Source: Vogesella urethralis
Lineage (GTDB): Bacteria > Pseudomonadota > Gammaproteobacteria > Burkholderiales > Chromobacteriaceae
Reading direction: 5' to 3'
NCBI RefSeq assembly: GCF_007644045.2
Contig: NZ_VMDW02000076.1
Location: 1-64,000 of the forward strand
DNA: 64,000 bases
Shown here in pieces: positions 31,306 to 39,605 of the stretch. Made by a program: the position numbers and the translations under genes. The notes beneath the pieces were generated by a model that worked only from the letters and a program-made list of their open reading frames with translations, was not told the DNA's origin and searched no databases. Numbering within the stretch: position 1 is the first letter of the stretch; the number at the start of each line of letters is the position of its first letter.

Positions 31306-32202
31306 TCAGGAGAATAGACCGGTGGAAAGATAACGGTCGCCGCGGTCGCAGACAATAGAAACAATCACCGCATTTTCCAGTTGCTCGTTAAGACGCAGCG
31401 CCACCGCCAGCGCACCACCGGACGATGGACCGGCCAGAATGCCTTCTTCGCGCGCCAGACGGCGGGCGGTATCTTCGGCGGTTTGCTGGTCTACCAGCAG
31501 CAACTGGTCGATGCGATCAAAGTCGCAAATCTTTGGCAGATACTCGTCTTCCCACTTGCGGATACCGGGAATCTGGCTGCCTGCCTGCGGCTGCACACCG
31601 ACAATCTGGATGGCCGGGTTCTGCTGTTTCAGATAGGTGCTGGTGCCCATCACGGTGCCGGTAGTGCCCATGCTGGACACAAAATGCGTAACGGTGCCGG
31701 CGGTATCGCGCCAGATTTCCGGGCCGGTACCTTCGATATGGGCACGCGGGTTATCCGGGTTGCCAAACTGATCCAGGATGCGGCCAACCCCGGCCGCCTG
31801 CAGCCGGCGTGCCTCGTCGATGGCACCAGGCATCGACGCTTCTTTGGGCGTCAGCACCACCTCGGCGCCGTAAGCGCGCATGGTATCGACGCGCTCCTGG
31901 CTGGAGTTTTCGGGCATCACCAGAATCATCTTGTAGCCCATCATGGTGGCGGCCATCGCCAGCGCGATGCCGGTATTGCCACTGGTGGGCTCGATCAGCG
32001 TGTCGCCGGGGCGGATGTCGCCGCGCGCTTCGGCCTGGCGGATCATCGACAGCGCCGGGCGGTCTTTGACCGATCCGGCCGGGTTATTGCCTTCCAGCTT
32101 CACCAGCACAACGTTGCTGCTGTTGCCGGGCATGCGCTTCAGGCGCACCAGCGGGGTATTGCCGACGAAGTCTTCCAGGTATTTGAATTCAGGCTGGGTC
32201 AT
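31306..32202 (-). CDS. cysM: Cysteine synthase B (O-acetylserine sulfhydrylase B)
   Basis: CysM makes cysteine from O-acetylserine and sulfide or thiosulfate with PLP. The start at 32202 (MTQPEFKYLEDFVGNTPLV) gives 298 residues, the usual CysM length. The PLP lysine is in NPAGSVKDRPA, the phosphate-binding loop is TSGNTG and the C-terminal GPSSGGAL is conserved. CysM is favoured over CysK by length and by the CysM-like RMPGNSSNVVLVKLEGNNPA stretch. Confidence 0.94.
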   Translation of the reverse strand: MTQPEFKYLEDFVGNTPLVRLKRMPGNSSNVVLVKLEGNNPAGSVKDRPALSMIRQAEARGDIRPGDTLIEPTSGNTGIALAMAATMMGYKMILVMPENSSQERVDTMRAYGAEVVLTPKEASMPGAIDEARRLQAAGVGRILDQFGNPDNPRAHIEGTGPEIWRDTAGTVTHFVSSMGTTGTVMGTSTYLKQQNPAIQIVGVQPQAGSQIPGIRKWEDEYLPKICDFDRIDQLLLVDQQTAEDTARRLAREEGILAGPSSGGALAVALRLNEQLENAVIVSIVCDRGDRYLSTGLFS

Positions 32203-32379
32203 GATCCTCTCCTCGTTGGCCGCATTATACGGGCGCCGCGCCGGCACTTCGCCACCCCGCCGGCCGCCCCCAACGGCCACAGCGACATTTATGCCTTTAA
32301 ATCAGCCACTTGGCGAGAAAACATGCTTTGTAATATTAAGCTCTGTTCTTATAACCGGATTGCAACACGCTACACATGA

Positions 32380-32411
32380 CAAGGCCCGCTTGCCGAGGCA
32401 AGCGGGCCTTG
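32380..32411 (-). terminator. Perfect 14-bp hairpin downstream of the phytase-like gene
   Basis: CAAGGCCCGCTTGC (32380-32393) pairs with 32398-32411 around CGAG. It lies 19 bp beyond the stop at 32430. No T tract follows on either strand, so it may act as a transcript-end stabiliser rather than a strong terminator. Confidence 0.55.
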
Positions 32412-32429
32412 TTGCGGCGCAGCCGGTGT

Positions 32430-33803
32430 TTACTGCAGCAGCGCTTTCAACGGCTTTTGCAGCGTAATCAGCCACAGCTGCGTGCTTTCACCGTTGGCCG
32501 CCACCCCCAGGCTGGCGCCGGCTTGCAGCTGGCCCTGCTTGTCCACCAGCTTGCCATCGGCTACGCGCAACTCGTCCAGCTTCAGGCTGCTGCCGCGCAG
32601 CTCGCTCGCCACGCCAAAATCGTTATCGTTGATCACCGCCAGCGTGCTGCCGTCCACCAAGGCCAGGCCTTCGGCCTTTTCGGCCGTCCAACCCAGCGCA
32701 CGCAAGTCCAGCGCCAACTGCTTCTTCACCGGCTGCACGCCAGCGGCAGCCAGCGCCGCGGTGTCGCCGTATTCCAGCGCACGGCCGTCGGCCAGCTGCT
32801 TGCCGTCCAGCGCACTGGCCTTGGCCAGATCGATCAGCATGATGTCGTTGTGCATGCGCTTGTCTTTGTCCTTGCCCTGCTCGATCACCGCAAACTGAGT
32901 TTCGGACAGCGCCACGATGTCACCCAGCTTCATGTCGCCGGTTTTCTTGAAGTGGACCGATACCGGGTAGGCAAACTGCTGCACGGCGCCGCTTTTCGGG
33001 TCCAGCACTACCACGCGGGTAAACAGCGCATCGTTGCGGGTCTTGCCATCTACATCCAGCGTGCTCTGCACGATGGCCACCACCTTGCCGGCCGGCGTTA
33101 CCGCTACGCCCTCGAAACCGCGATTGGGCTGGCGTGCGGCCAACTCCAGCGGCAAGCCCTGGCCGGGCGCGTAGCGTTGCAGGATCTCGCCGCTCTTGCC
33201 GTCCACCTTCACGATGAAGGGGCCGTACTCGTCCACAATCCATAGATTGCCGGCAGCGTCGGCGTCGATGCCTTCCGGGTCCAGCCCGTTGGCGTCATAT
33301 GGCAGCGCGGCCAACTGCTCACTCAGGCCCAGCTCACCACTGGCGCCCACCTGCCCCGGCGCTATCGGGCGGCCGCTGATCGGCTTGCCGTCCTGCTTCA
33401 GCGGCAGCGTCTTGATGACCTCGGCCTTTTCGGCCAGCGATACGCGCAGCTGGGTGATGGTGGGCGTGTAGTCCGGCACCGCAAACACCTTGCTGGCGCG
33501 CTTGCCCTTGCCATCCGCCACATCGGGCGAATCGACGTTGGGGCCACGGTCGGTCAGCGACCAGAACTCCAGCGCCGAGGTGGCTTTCTCGTAGCCCTTG
33601 AAGCGCAGGCCAGACCCCACCGCCAGCGGCAAACCCTGCGGGAAGGCGGCCTTGGCCATGCCAGCATAGGGCACCCTGGGCGTGGCCACTTCGTAACGCT
33701 CCAGCGCGGCGATGTTCGGCTCACGGGTTTCCAGCAGGGCAAACGGTTCAGCCAGCGCCGGCAGCGCGGCGGCAAGCAACAGGGGCAGCAGCAAACGGGT
33801 CAT
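32430..33803 (-). CDS. Secreted esterase-like phytase-domain protein
   Basis: The ATG at 33803 has a GGAAGA ribosome site and yields 457 residues beginning with a signal peptide (about residues 1-18, ending PALA). The mature part matches the esterase-like/phytase-like beta-propeller family: ALEFWSLTDRGPN near the N-terminus, DPEGID and LWIVDEYGPF in the middle, and EGVAVTPAGKVVAIVQS. In related proteins the conserved acidic residues bind calcium and phosphate esters. The promoter carries a probable Pho box (33840-33880), which fits a phosphate-scavenging role. Whether the substrate is phytate or another ester is unknown. Confidence 0.85.
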   Translation of the reverse strand: MTRLLLPLLLAAALPALAEPFALLETREPNIAALERYEVATPRVPYAGMAKAAFPQGLPLAVGSGLRFKGYEKATSALEFWSLTDRGPNVDSPDVADGKGKRASKVFAVPDYTPTITQLRVSLAEKAEVIKTLPLKQDGKPISGRPIAPGQVGASGELGLSEQLAALPYDANGLDPEGIDADAAGNLWIVDEYGPFIVKVDGKSGEILQRYAPGQGLPLELAARQPNRGFEGVAVTPAGKVVAIVQSTLDVDGKTRNDALFTRVVVLDPKSGAVQQFAYPVSVHFKKTGDMKLGDIVALSETQFAVIEQGKDKDKRMHNDIMLIDLAKASALDGKQLADGRALEYGDTAALAAAGVQPVKKQLALDLRALGWTAEKAEGLALVDGSTLAVINDNDFGVASELRGSSLKLDELRVADGKLVDKQGQLQAGASLGVAANGESTQLWLITLQKPLKALLQ

Positions 33804-33839
33804 GGTGTCTTCCATCGAAATGTGAACGCGATGCGGCCA

Positions 33840-33880
33840 ACGTATAACAGCCGGGTGACAGCACCATGACAGCGCGACAG
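33840..33880 (-). promoter_or_regulatory. Probable PhoB-binding Pho box
   Basis: Read on the minus strand, 33872-33840 contains three consecutive 11-bp direct units, CTGTCATGGTG, CTGTCACCCGG and CTGTTATACGT, with a fourth CTGTC just upstream at 33880. PhoB sites are 11-bp direct repeats whose first seven bases are CTGTCAT. The box ends 37 bp upstream of the ATG at 33803. Confidence 0.75.
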
Positions 33881-33885
33881 CACAT

Positions 33886-33925
33886 AAAAAAACACCGCCC
33901 TTCTTGCGAAGGCGCGGTGTTTTTT
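33886..33925 (-). terminator. Rho-independent terminator downstream of glyA
   Basis: ACACCGCCCTTC and GAAGGCGCGGTGT pair with one bulged base around TTGC, with runs of A before and T after. On the minus strand the tail is TTTTTTAT. It insulates the Pho-box gene from glyA. Confidence 0.88.
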
Positions 33926-33954
33926 GCATCACGACCGCCAGCTGGCGGCGGCGA

Positions 33955-35199
33955 TTACTTGGCGTAAACCGGGAAGCGGCGTGCCAGTGCGGTGGCCTGT
34001 TCAGCCACGCGCGCCAGTACGGCGTCGTCGTTCGGGTTGTCCAGCACGTCAGCCACCAGGTTGGCCACGATGCGGGCTTCGTCTTCCTTGAAGCCGCGGG
34101 TGGTGATGGCCGGGGAGCCGATGCGGATACCGGAGGTCACGAACGGGCTTTCCGGGTCGTTCGGGATGGCGTTCTTGTTCACGGTGATGTGCGCTTTGCT
34201 CAGGGCGGCATCGGCAGCCTTGCCGGTCAGGCCTTTCGGGCGCAGGTCTACCAGGAACACGTGGCTCTCGGTACGGCCGGAGATGATGCGCACGCCGCGA
34301 GCAGCCAGGGTTTCGGCCATGGCGGCAGCGTTCTTCAGCACTTGCTCCTGGTAGGCTTTGAATTCCGGCTGCAGCGCTTCTTTGAAGGCCACGGCTTTAC
34401 CGGCGATGACGTGCATCAGCGGGCCGCCTTGCAGGGTCGGGAACACGTTGCTGTTCAGCGACTTCTCGAACTCGGCCTTGGCCAGGATGATGCCGCCGCG
34501 CGGGCCGCGCAGGGTCTTGTGGGTGGTGGAGGTCACGAAGTGGGCGTGCGGTACCGGGTTCGGGTACACACCGGCAGCCACCAAGCCAGCGTAGTGGGCC
34601 ATGTCGACCATGAAGTAGGCACCCACCTTGTCGGCGATTTCGCGCATGCGGGCCCAGTCAAAGCGCAGGGCGTAAGCGGAAGCGCCGCCGATGATCAGCT
34701 TCGGCTTGGTTTCCAGCGCTACGCGCTCCATGTCGTCGTAGTCGATCTCTTCGTTTTCGTTCAGACCGTAGGCCACGATGTTGAACATCTTGCCGGACAG
34801 GTTGGCCGGGGAACCGTGGGTCAGGTGACCGCCGTGGCCCAGGTTCATGCCCATGATGGTGTCGCCCGGCTTCAGGATGGAGAAGTACACCGCCTGGTTG
34901 GCTTGCGAACCGGAGTGCGGCTGCACGTTGGCGTACTCGGCGCCGAACAGCTGCTTCACGCGGTCGATGGCCAGCTGCTCTACCACGTCAACGTGCTCGC
35001 AACCACCGTAGAAACGCTTGCCCGGGTAGCCTTCGGCGTACTTGTTGGTCAGCTGGGAGCCCTGGGCTTCCATGACGGCCGGGCTGGTGTAGTTTTCCGA
35101 GGCGATCAGCTCGATGTGATCTTCCTGGCGAACGACTTCTTCGCTGATGGCGGCAGCGAGTTCCGGGTCGTACTGGGCAATTTTGATATCTGCAAACAT
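33955..35199 (-). CDS. glyA: Serine hydroxymethyltransferase
   Basis: GlyA interconverts serine and glycine with tetrahydrofolate, feeding one-carbon metabolism. The 414-residue PLP enzyme has the catalytic lysine in [15 protein letters not shown] near residue 229, the [12 protein letters not shown] loop near 120 and an N-terminal [15 protein letters not shown]. Length is exact for the family. It is monocistronic here, with a terminator downstream. Confidence 0.98.
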   Translation of the reverse strand: MFADIKIAQYDPELAAAISEEVVRQEDHIELIASENYTSPAVMEAQGSQLTNKYAEGYPGKRFYGGCEHVDVVEQLAIDRVKQLFGAEYANVQPHSGSQANQAVYFSILKPGDTIMGMNLGHGGHLTHGSPANLSGKMFNIVAYGLNENEEIDYDDMERVALETKPKLIIGGASAYALRFDWARMREIADKVGAYFMVDMAHYAGLVAAGVYPNPVPHAHFVTSTTHKTLRGPRGGIILAKAEFEKSLNSNVFPTLQGGPLMHVIAGKAVAFKEALQPEFKAYQEQVLKNAAAMAETLAARGVRIISGRTESHVFLVDLRPKGLTGKAADAALSKAHITVNKNAIPNDPESPFVTSGIRIGSPAITTRGFKEDEARIVANLVADVLDNPNDDAVLARVAEQATALARRFPVYAK

Positions 35200-35271
35200 C
35201 GTCGACTATTCCATCAAAGGGTTATGGATAAGGAAATCTTAACGCATTCCGGCGCCGGGCCGAAATGAACA

Positions 35272-35315
35272 AATGGCGAAGAAACAATGAATTGCATTCA
35301 TGTTCCTTCGCCATT
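35272..35315 (-). terminator. Long imperfect hairpin between glyA and an unknown gene
   Basis: AATGGCGAAG at 35272-35281 and CTTCGCCATT at 35306-35315 form the base of a stem that continues imperfectly inwards. It lies 9 bp beyond the stop of the gene at 35324. No strong T tract follows. Confidence 0.45.
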
Positions 35316-35323
35316 TTCGTGTC

Positions 35324-36430
35324 TTACTGCAGGGTCTGGCTGACCGGCCAGTCGTCTGCGGTGTAGAACAGCGGGATGCCGTCGCGGCTTTCCGGCTGCA
35401 CCTGCGGCACCACCCGCACGTCGCGCACATGGCACTCGGCCATCAGCATGCGGAAATTGGTTTCGATCTGCGCCACCACGTCCTGCGCGGCCAACGGCCA
35501 CACGAAACCACCCCAGTCCTTGGCATTGCCTTCGGCCGAGATGGTGAAGTGCAGCTCGCCGTTATCGTGCGATGACACAATCGCCACCGGCTCCTGGCCC
35601 TGATCGCGCAGCTGGCGGATCTGGGTACTGGCAAACACCTGCAGCGCCACTTCCAGACGGGCAAAGTTGCCCGCCACGATGGCCTGCATCAGCGCCATCG
35701 GCGGGCGCGGAATCGGGAACAGCGTCACGCCGTCGGTTTTCAGCTGCTCGCCGAGGAACTTCATCAGCGGCACGCCCCAGGCGCCCACGCTGCCACCCAG
35801 TTTTACCGATGCCGGCGCGCCTTCCTGCTGGATGGCCACCCCCAGCAGGTAGCGCAGGAACACGCCTTCGTCCTTGGCGGTTACCGCCGCCGGCGGCAAG
35901 TCCAGCGGCACGCCACTGGCGGCGTCCTGCAGCTCGCGGGTCAGGCGGAAAATCTGGGTAGACGGAATGCCCACCACCGAGTCGGGGTGCAGCAGCTTGC
36001 CGGACAACCACGCTTCCGCGCCTTCGGTAAACAGGCCATGCTGGCGGAACAGCGCATTCAGGCCATCCACGTCGGCCAGCGTGGCCGGCAGCGTGACCTG
36101 GGTACGGCTACCGACGACCAGCACCACCGGCACGGCGAACACCACCGCATAACGGCCGCTGTCCGGGCGCTCGGCCACGTCGCGCAGCGCATCCCACAGC
36201 ACCTGGTACAGCGCCTGCGAGGTCACCATTGCCAGCGCTACCGACACCGGCAGCAGCTCGTTACGCTCCAGCATTTCCGCCAGCGTGGCGCGCAGCGATT
36301 CCTGCCACATGGCGCGGTCGTTCTGGCTGGGCGCATTGGCAATCGACTGCGCGTAATGGATCAGCATATTGGTGGGGGACGACTCGGGGTACTGGCGCGG
36401 ATCGGGCAGGACTGGGCTCAAATCACTCAT
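35324..36430 (-). CDS. Conserved protein of unknown function
   Basis: I do not recognise a family. From the ATG at 36430 the 368-residue product has no signal peptide and no transmembrane helix strong enough to call; a hydrophobic strand (YAVVFAVPVVLVVG) near residue 115 looks like a buried beta strand. It is mixed alpha/beta, rich in Leu/Ala/Gln, with a C-terminal segment HVRDVRVVPQVQPESRDG. It stands alone between glyA and the small-RNA region. Codon use is like its neighbours and the reading frame is clean, so it is very likely expressed. Confidence 0.8.
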   Translation of the reverse strand: MSDLSPVLPDPRQYPESSPTNMLIHYAQSIANAPSQNDRAMWQESLRATLAEMLERNELLPVSVALAMVTSQALYQVLWDALRDVAERPDSGRYAVVFAVPVVLVVGSRTQVTLPATLADVDGLNALFRQHGLFTEGAEAWLSGKLLHPDSVVGIPSTQIFRLTRELQDAASGVPLDLPPAAVTAKDEGVFLRYLLGVAIQQEGAPASVKLGGSVGAWGVPLMKFLGEQLKTDGVTLFPIPRPPMALMQAIVAGNFARLEVALQVFASTQIRQLRDQGQEPVAIVSSHDNGELHFTISAEGNAKDWGGFVWPLAAQDVVAQIETNFRMLMAECHVRDVRVVPQVQPESRDGIPLFYTADDWPVSQTLQ

Positions 36431-36682
36431 TGCTGACAACCGTCTGGATGGGCAAAGGCGGTATTTTCGCACAGGCCACGCCGCAGGGCGAGTGCGTGAT
36501 GTGCGGAATCGCACCTAGTGGCACCTTGGCCGCTGCCAAGTTATGGCTTATTAAAGGTTTGCCACTATTCAATAGGCTTATGGCCAGCAACGAGCAAGCG
36601 CTCAATTTTCACGTCCGAACATTTTCGAGTGTTCGATGCGCGACAATTTGTTATGTTTTTTCGCTTTTGTAAATTGTATACA

Positions 36683-36711
36683 TTGACACCCCAGGCCACG
36701 ATCTGGATAAT
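36683..36711 (+). promoter_or_regulatory. Consensus sigma-70 promoter for the candidate small RNA
   Basis: TTGACA at 36683-36688 and GATAAT at 36706-36711 are separated by exactly 17 bp, the best promoter match seen in the window. An AT-rich stretch lies upstream, and the dyad TGTATACA (36675-36682) abuts the -35 box. Expected start of transcription is about 36718. Confidence 0.8.
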
Positions 36712-36717
36712 CCGACC

Positions 36718-36809
36718 TCGTTGAGATGCAGCAATTGCTTCTTGATAGTTTCTCCTCTATTTCTCCTTTGTAGACTTGGCGCGGGCTTCAAACCCCGCGC
36801 ATTTTTTTT
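36718..36809 (+). ncRNA. Candidate ~90-nt trans-acting small RNA
   Basis: A transcript from the consensus promoter would run to an intrinsic terminator whose stem GCGCGGG (36779-36785) pairs with CCCGCGC (36794-36800) and is followed by eight T. No ribosome site or open frame lies in it. The unpaired middle reads TTTCTCCTCTATTTCTCC (about 36750-36767), with two CTCC cores complementary to Shine-Dalgarno sequences, a common feature of Hfq-dependent small RNAs including the Neisseria sibling RNAs. The poly-U end is also what Hfq binds, and hfq is in this window. I know of no family to name it after. Confidence 0.7.
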
Positions 36810-37032
36810 GCCCGCTCGCCGGCAATCAGCGAAATCAGTCACTTAGCTTGACCTTTTTGCCGACCTCGCCTCACTCGCTCCAACGCACCGCTCGTTACCC
36901 TGCCCCACGCCCTGCCATCAACGCACGGCAACATCTGCCATCCAATCGCAGCATCATGCCACCGCACATCCTGCCTGGATGTTCGAATGAGTGAAATATT
37001 GCGTTCGATATTGTTAGAAAGCGAAAAAGAAA

Positions 37033-37058
37033 GCCAGCGCCGCAAACGCGGGGCTGGC
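37033..37058 (-). terminator. Orphan minus-strand hairpin with T-rich tail
   Basis: GCCAGCGCCGC (37033-37043) and GCGGGGCTGGC (37048-37058) pair with one mismatch; on the minus strand the tail is TTTCTTTTTC. No minus-strand gene ends nearby, so either an antisense transcript from the sbcB side stops here or the match is chance. Confidence 0.4.
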
Positions 37059-37157
37059 CACAAGGGATATCCAAACAATCAGGGGAGGCGTGGCACGCAG
37101 GTACCACCCGCTGTCAGGCCACCGCGACGCACAAAAGTTCCAGCCAGGCGCTGCTGG

Positions 37158-37166
37158 TGCGACAAT
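37158..37166 (+). promoter_or_regulatory. Putative extended -10 promoter of sbcB
   Basis: TGCGACAAT 27 bp before the start codon. The same GTGCGACAAT, followed further on by CGTTTTGC and CCC, recurs upstream of miaA (39564-39573), suggesting a common local promoter form. Confidence 0.4.
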
Positions 37167-37192
37167 CGCGTTTTGCGCCCCTGCCATCGACC

Positions 37193-38623
37193 ATGAGCCA
37201 AACCACTTTCTTCTGGCACGACTACGAAACCTTCGGTGCGGTGCCACGCAGCGATCGCCCGGCCCAGTTTGCCGGCATCCGCACCGACAGCGAGCTGAAC
37301 GAGATCGGCGAACCGGTCATGCTGTACTGCCAGCCAACGCCGGACTACCTGCCGTCGCCGGAAGCCTGCCTGATTACCGGCATCACCCCGCAGCACTGTG
37401 CGGCACACGGCGTGCCCGAGCACCAGTTTGCTGCCGCCATCGAACGCGAACTGGGCCAGCCCGGCACCATTGGCGTCGGCTACAACTCGATCCGCTTCGA
37501 CGACGAAGTTACCCGCTACCTGCTGTGGCGCAACCTGAAAGACCCGTACGCGCGCGAGTGGCAGCAGGGCTGCAGCCGCTGGGACCTGCTGGACGTGGTA
37601 CGCACCACCTACGCCCTGCGCCCGGAGGGCATTACCTGGCCGCGCCACGATAACGGCCTGCCCAGTTTCAAGCTGGAGCACCTGAGCGCGGCCAACGGCC
37701 TGGCGCACGAGGCGGCCCACGACGCGCTGTCCGACGTGCGCGCCACCATCGCGCTGGCGCGGCTGATCCGCACGCGCCAGCCGCGGCTGTTCCAGTTCTG
37801 CCTCGACCTGCGCAAGAAAGACGCGGTACGCCACCAGTTAAGCCTGCACGCGCCGCAGCCACTGGTGCACGTGTCCGGCATGTTCGGCAGCGAACGTGGC
37901 AACGTCGCCATCGTCTGGCCGCTGGCCGAGCACCCTACCAATAAAAATGAAGTACTGGTCTGGGACCTGGCGCACGACCCGCGCGAACTGAGCGGCCAGA
38001 CTGCCGAGCAGGTACGCGAACGGCTGTTTACCCGCAACGAAGACCTGCCTGAAGGCGTGCAACGGCTGCCGCTGAAGAGCATCCACATCAACAAGTCGCC
38101 TTTCGTGTGCAACAAGCTGGCGGTACTGGACGACGCCCGCGCCGAGGAACTGGGCATCGACAAGGCGCTGGCGCTACAGCACGCGGTGCACGCGGCGGCC
38201 CTGCCCGACCTGAGCCTGCTATGGAAAGCCGTGTTTCGCCGCGAGCCCGGCGACACGCCGGATGTAGACGAGAACCTGTACGGCGGCTTTGTCAGCTACA
38301 ACGACCGCCGCATCCTGAACCGCCTGCAACAGCTGGCGGCGCCGGCATTGGCCGCCGAGCGGCCCGAGTTTGAAGACAGCCAGCTGGCGCGGCTGTTATG
38401 GCGCTACCGCGCGCGCAATTTCCCGCACAGCCTGAATGCCGAAGAGGCCCGCCACTGGCGGCAATGGTGTCTGGAAAAGCTGCACAGCGGCCAACCCGGT
38501 GGCCGCAGCTACGCCCAGTTTTGCCAGGAGATCGACGCACGGCTGGCCAGCGCCACACCGCAACAGAGCACGGTGCTGCAAGCGCTGCGGCAATGGGGCG
38601 AACAGCTCTGCCAAGCGGGTTAG
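37193..38623 (+). CDS. sbcB: Exodeoxyribonuclease I
   Basis: ExoI degrades single-stranded DNA 3' to 5' in recombination and mismatch repair. The start at 37193 gives 476 residues, the length of E. coli SbcB. DYETFG near residue 10 supplies the first two DEDDh acids, NSIRFDDEVTRY the third element and HDALSDVRATIALA the HxxxxD pair. The C-terminal SH3-like and helical domains follow (DPRELS, NKSPF). The gene stands alone, 60 bp or more from its neighbours. Confidence 0.95.
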   Translation: MSQTTFFWHDYETFGAVPRSDRPAQFAGIRTDSELNEIGEPVMLYCQPTPDYLPSPEACLITGITPQHCAAHGVPEHQFAAAIERELGQPGTIGVGYNSIRFDDEVTRYLLWRNLKDPYAREWQQGCSRWDLLDVVRTTYALRPEGITWPRHDNGLPSFKLEHLSAANGLAHEAAHDALSDVRATIALARLIRTRQPRLFQFCLDLRKKDAVRHQLSLHAPQPLVHVSGMFGSERGNVAIVWPLAEHPTNKNEVLVWDLAHDPRELSGQTAEQVRERLFTRNEDLPEGVQRLPLKSIHINKSPFVCNKLAVLDDARAEELGIDKALALQHAVHAAALPDLSLLWKAVFRREPGDTPDVDENLYGGFVSYNDRRILNRLQQLAAPALAAERPEFEDSQLARLLWRYRARNFPHSLNAEEARHWRQWCLEKLHSGQPGGRSYAQFCQEIDARLASATPQQSTVLQALRQWGEQLCQAG

Positions 38624-38635
38624 GCGCGCATTCGC

Positions 38636-38654
38636 TTATTCATTTTCTGAATAA
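38636..38654. promoter_or_regulatory. Inverted repeat upstream of the TauE/SafE gene
   Basis: TTATTCA-TTTTC-TGAATAA, perfect 7-bp arms, 84 bp upstream of the permease start and 13 bp after the sbcB stop. The form (ATTC...GAAT) is compatible with a LysR-type site such as that of a CysB relative, but no regulator gene is adjacent. Confidence 0.4.
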
Positions 38655-38737
38655 CTAACCATGAAATACGTCTAAAGGCGCATAAGCCCTTCGGTTAGCA
38701 TGGCCACCTGTCTTGCTTAACGTGAAGGGTGCGCCCC

Positions 38738-39508
38738 ATGGATCTGGGCTACGTCGTTGCCGGTCTGGTAGTCGGTTTTATCGTTGGCCTCACCGGCGTG
38801 GGTGGCGGCTCGCTGATGACGCCCATCCTGCTGTGGTTCGGCATCAACCCGGCCACCGCCGTCGGCACCGACCTGCTGTACGCCTGTATCACCAAGATGG
38901 GCGGCGTCTGGGTGCACCACAAGCAAAAGCATATCGACTGGCGCATTACCCGCCTGCTGGCCATGGGCAGCGTACCGGCCGCGCTGCTTACCGTGGCGGT
39001 GCTGCATTTCCTGCACCTGGAAACCGCGCACGTCAACAAGATCATCAAGGTGACGCTGGGCTTCGCGCTGATGCTGACCGCCGTTGCCATCCTGTTCAAG
39101 CCGTTCATCCTGCGCCAGCTGGCCCGCATCCGCCCCACGCCGGCGCCGGACCATCTGCCGGTGAACGCCACCATCGCCACCGGCGTGGTGCTGGGCGTCA
39201 TCGTCACCCTCAGCTCGATCGGCGCCGGCGCACTCGGCACGCTGGCCATCTTTGCCTTGTACCCGCTGCTGCCTACCGCCCGCTTGGTGGGCACCGAAAT
39301 CGCCCACGCCGTGCCGCTGACGCTGGTGGCCGGCCTGGGCCACGCCAGCATGGGCAATATGGACTACGGCCTGCTGGGCCAGCTGCTGGTAGGCTCGCTG
39401 CCGGGCATCTGGCTGGGCAGCCACATGACCCGCCGCGTGGCCGAACAATGGCTGCGCCCGGCCCTGGCCATCATGATGGTGGTGATCGGTGCCAAACTGG
39501 TGGCATAA
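38738..39508 (+). CDS. TauE/SafE-family sulfite/anion exporter
   Basis: The ATG at 38738 has a GAAGGG ribosome site and gives 256 residues with about eight transmembrane helices in two homologous halves. The family repeat is clear: GLTGVGGGSLMTPIL near residue 19 and again VTLSSIGAGALGTLA near residue 152. Members export sulfite, sulfoacetate or related anions. A cytoplasmic loop with a basic LRQLARIRPTP segment joins the halves. The substrate is not determinable; the cysM gene in the window is 6 kb away and not linked. Confidence 0.9.
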   Translation: MDLGYVVAGLVVGFIVGLTGVGGGSLMTPILLWFGINPATAVGTDLLYACITKMGGVWVHHKQKHIDWRITRLLAMGSVPAALLTVAVLHFLHLETAHVNKIIKVTLGFALMLTAVAILFKPFILRQLARIRPTPAPDHLPVNATIATGVVLGVIVTLSSIGAGALGTLAIFALYPLLPTARLVGTEIAHAVPLTLVAGLGHASMGNMDYGLLGQLLVGSLPGIWLGSHMTRRVAEQWLRPALAIMMVVIGAKLVA

Positions 39509-39526
39509 CCCGTACCTCATGCTGCG

Positions 39527-39552
39527 AAAAGCCGCCAATGGCGGCTTTTTCT
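39527..39552 (+). terminator. Rho-independent terminator after the TauE/SafE gene
   Basis: GCCGCC (39531-39536) pairs with GGCGGC (39540-39545), preceded by AAAA and followed by TTTTTC. Confidence 0.85.
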
Positions 39553-39563
39553 TCGCCCGCCTT

Positions 39564-39573
39564 GTGCGACAAT
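39564..39573 (+). promoter_or_regulatory. Putative extended -10 promoter of miaA
   Basis: GTGCGACAAT 32 bp before the miaA ATG, identical to the hexamer context upstream of sbcB. No -35 is evident because the preceding bases are the terminator tail. Confidence 0.4.
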
Positions 39574-39605
39574 AGCCGCCTCGTTTTGCACCCAGTACCC
39601 GTACG

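Larger units (their letters stand above)
36431..37192. other. 762-bp region without a protein gene
   Basis: The region contains the candidate small RNA with its own promoter (36683-36809) and an orphan minus-strand hairpin (37033-37058). Base composition is markedly more AT-rich at 36600-36780 than in the flanking genes. Short open frames such as 36987-37196 lack ribosome sites and family resemblance. CGAACA...TGTTCG inverted arms at 36614-36633 and TGTATACA at 36675-36682 precede the promoter and could be operators. Beyond these I see nothing. Confidence 0.6.

Noticed and set aside
36987-37196. 70-residue plus-strand open frame in the intergenic region
   Set aside because: No ribosome site, no similarity that I recognise, very basic composition, and it runs into the sbcB start.
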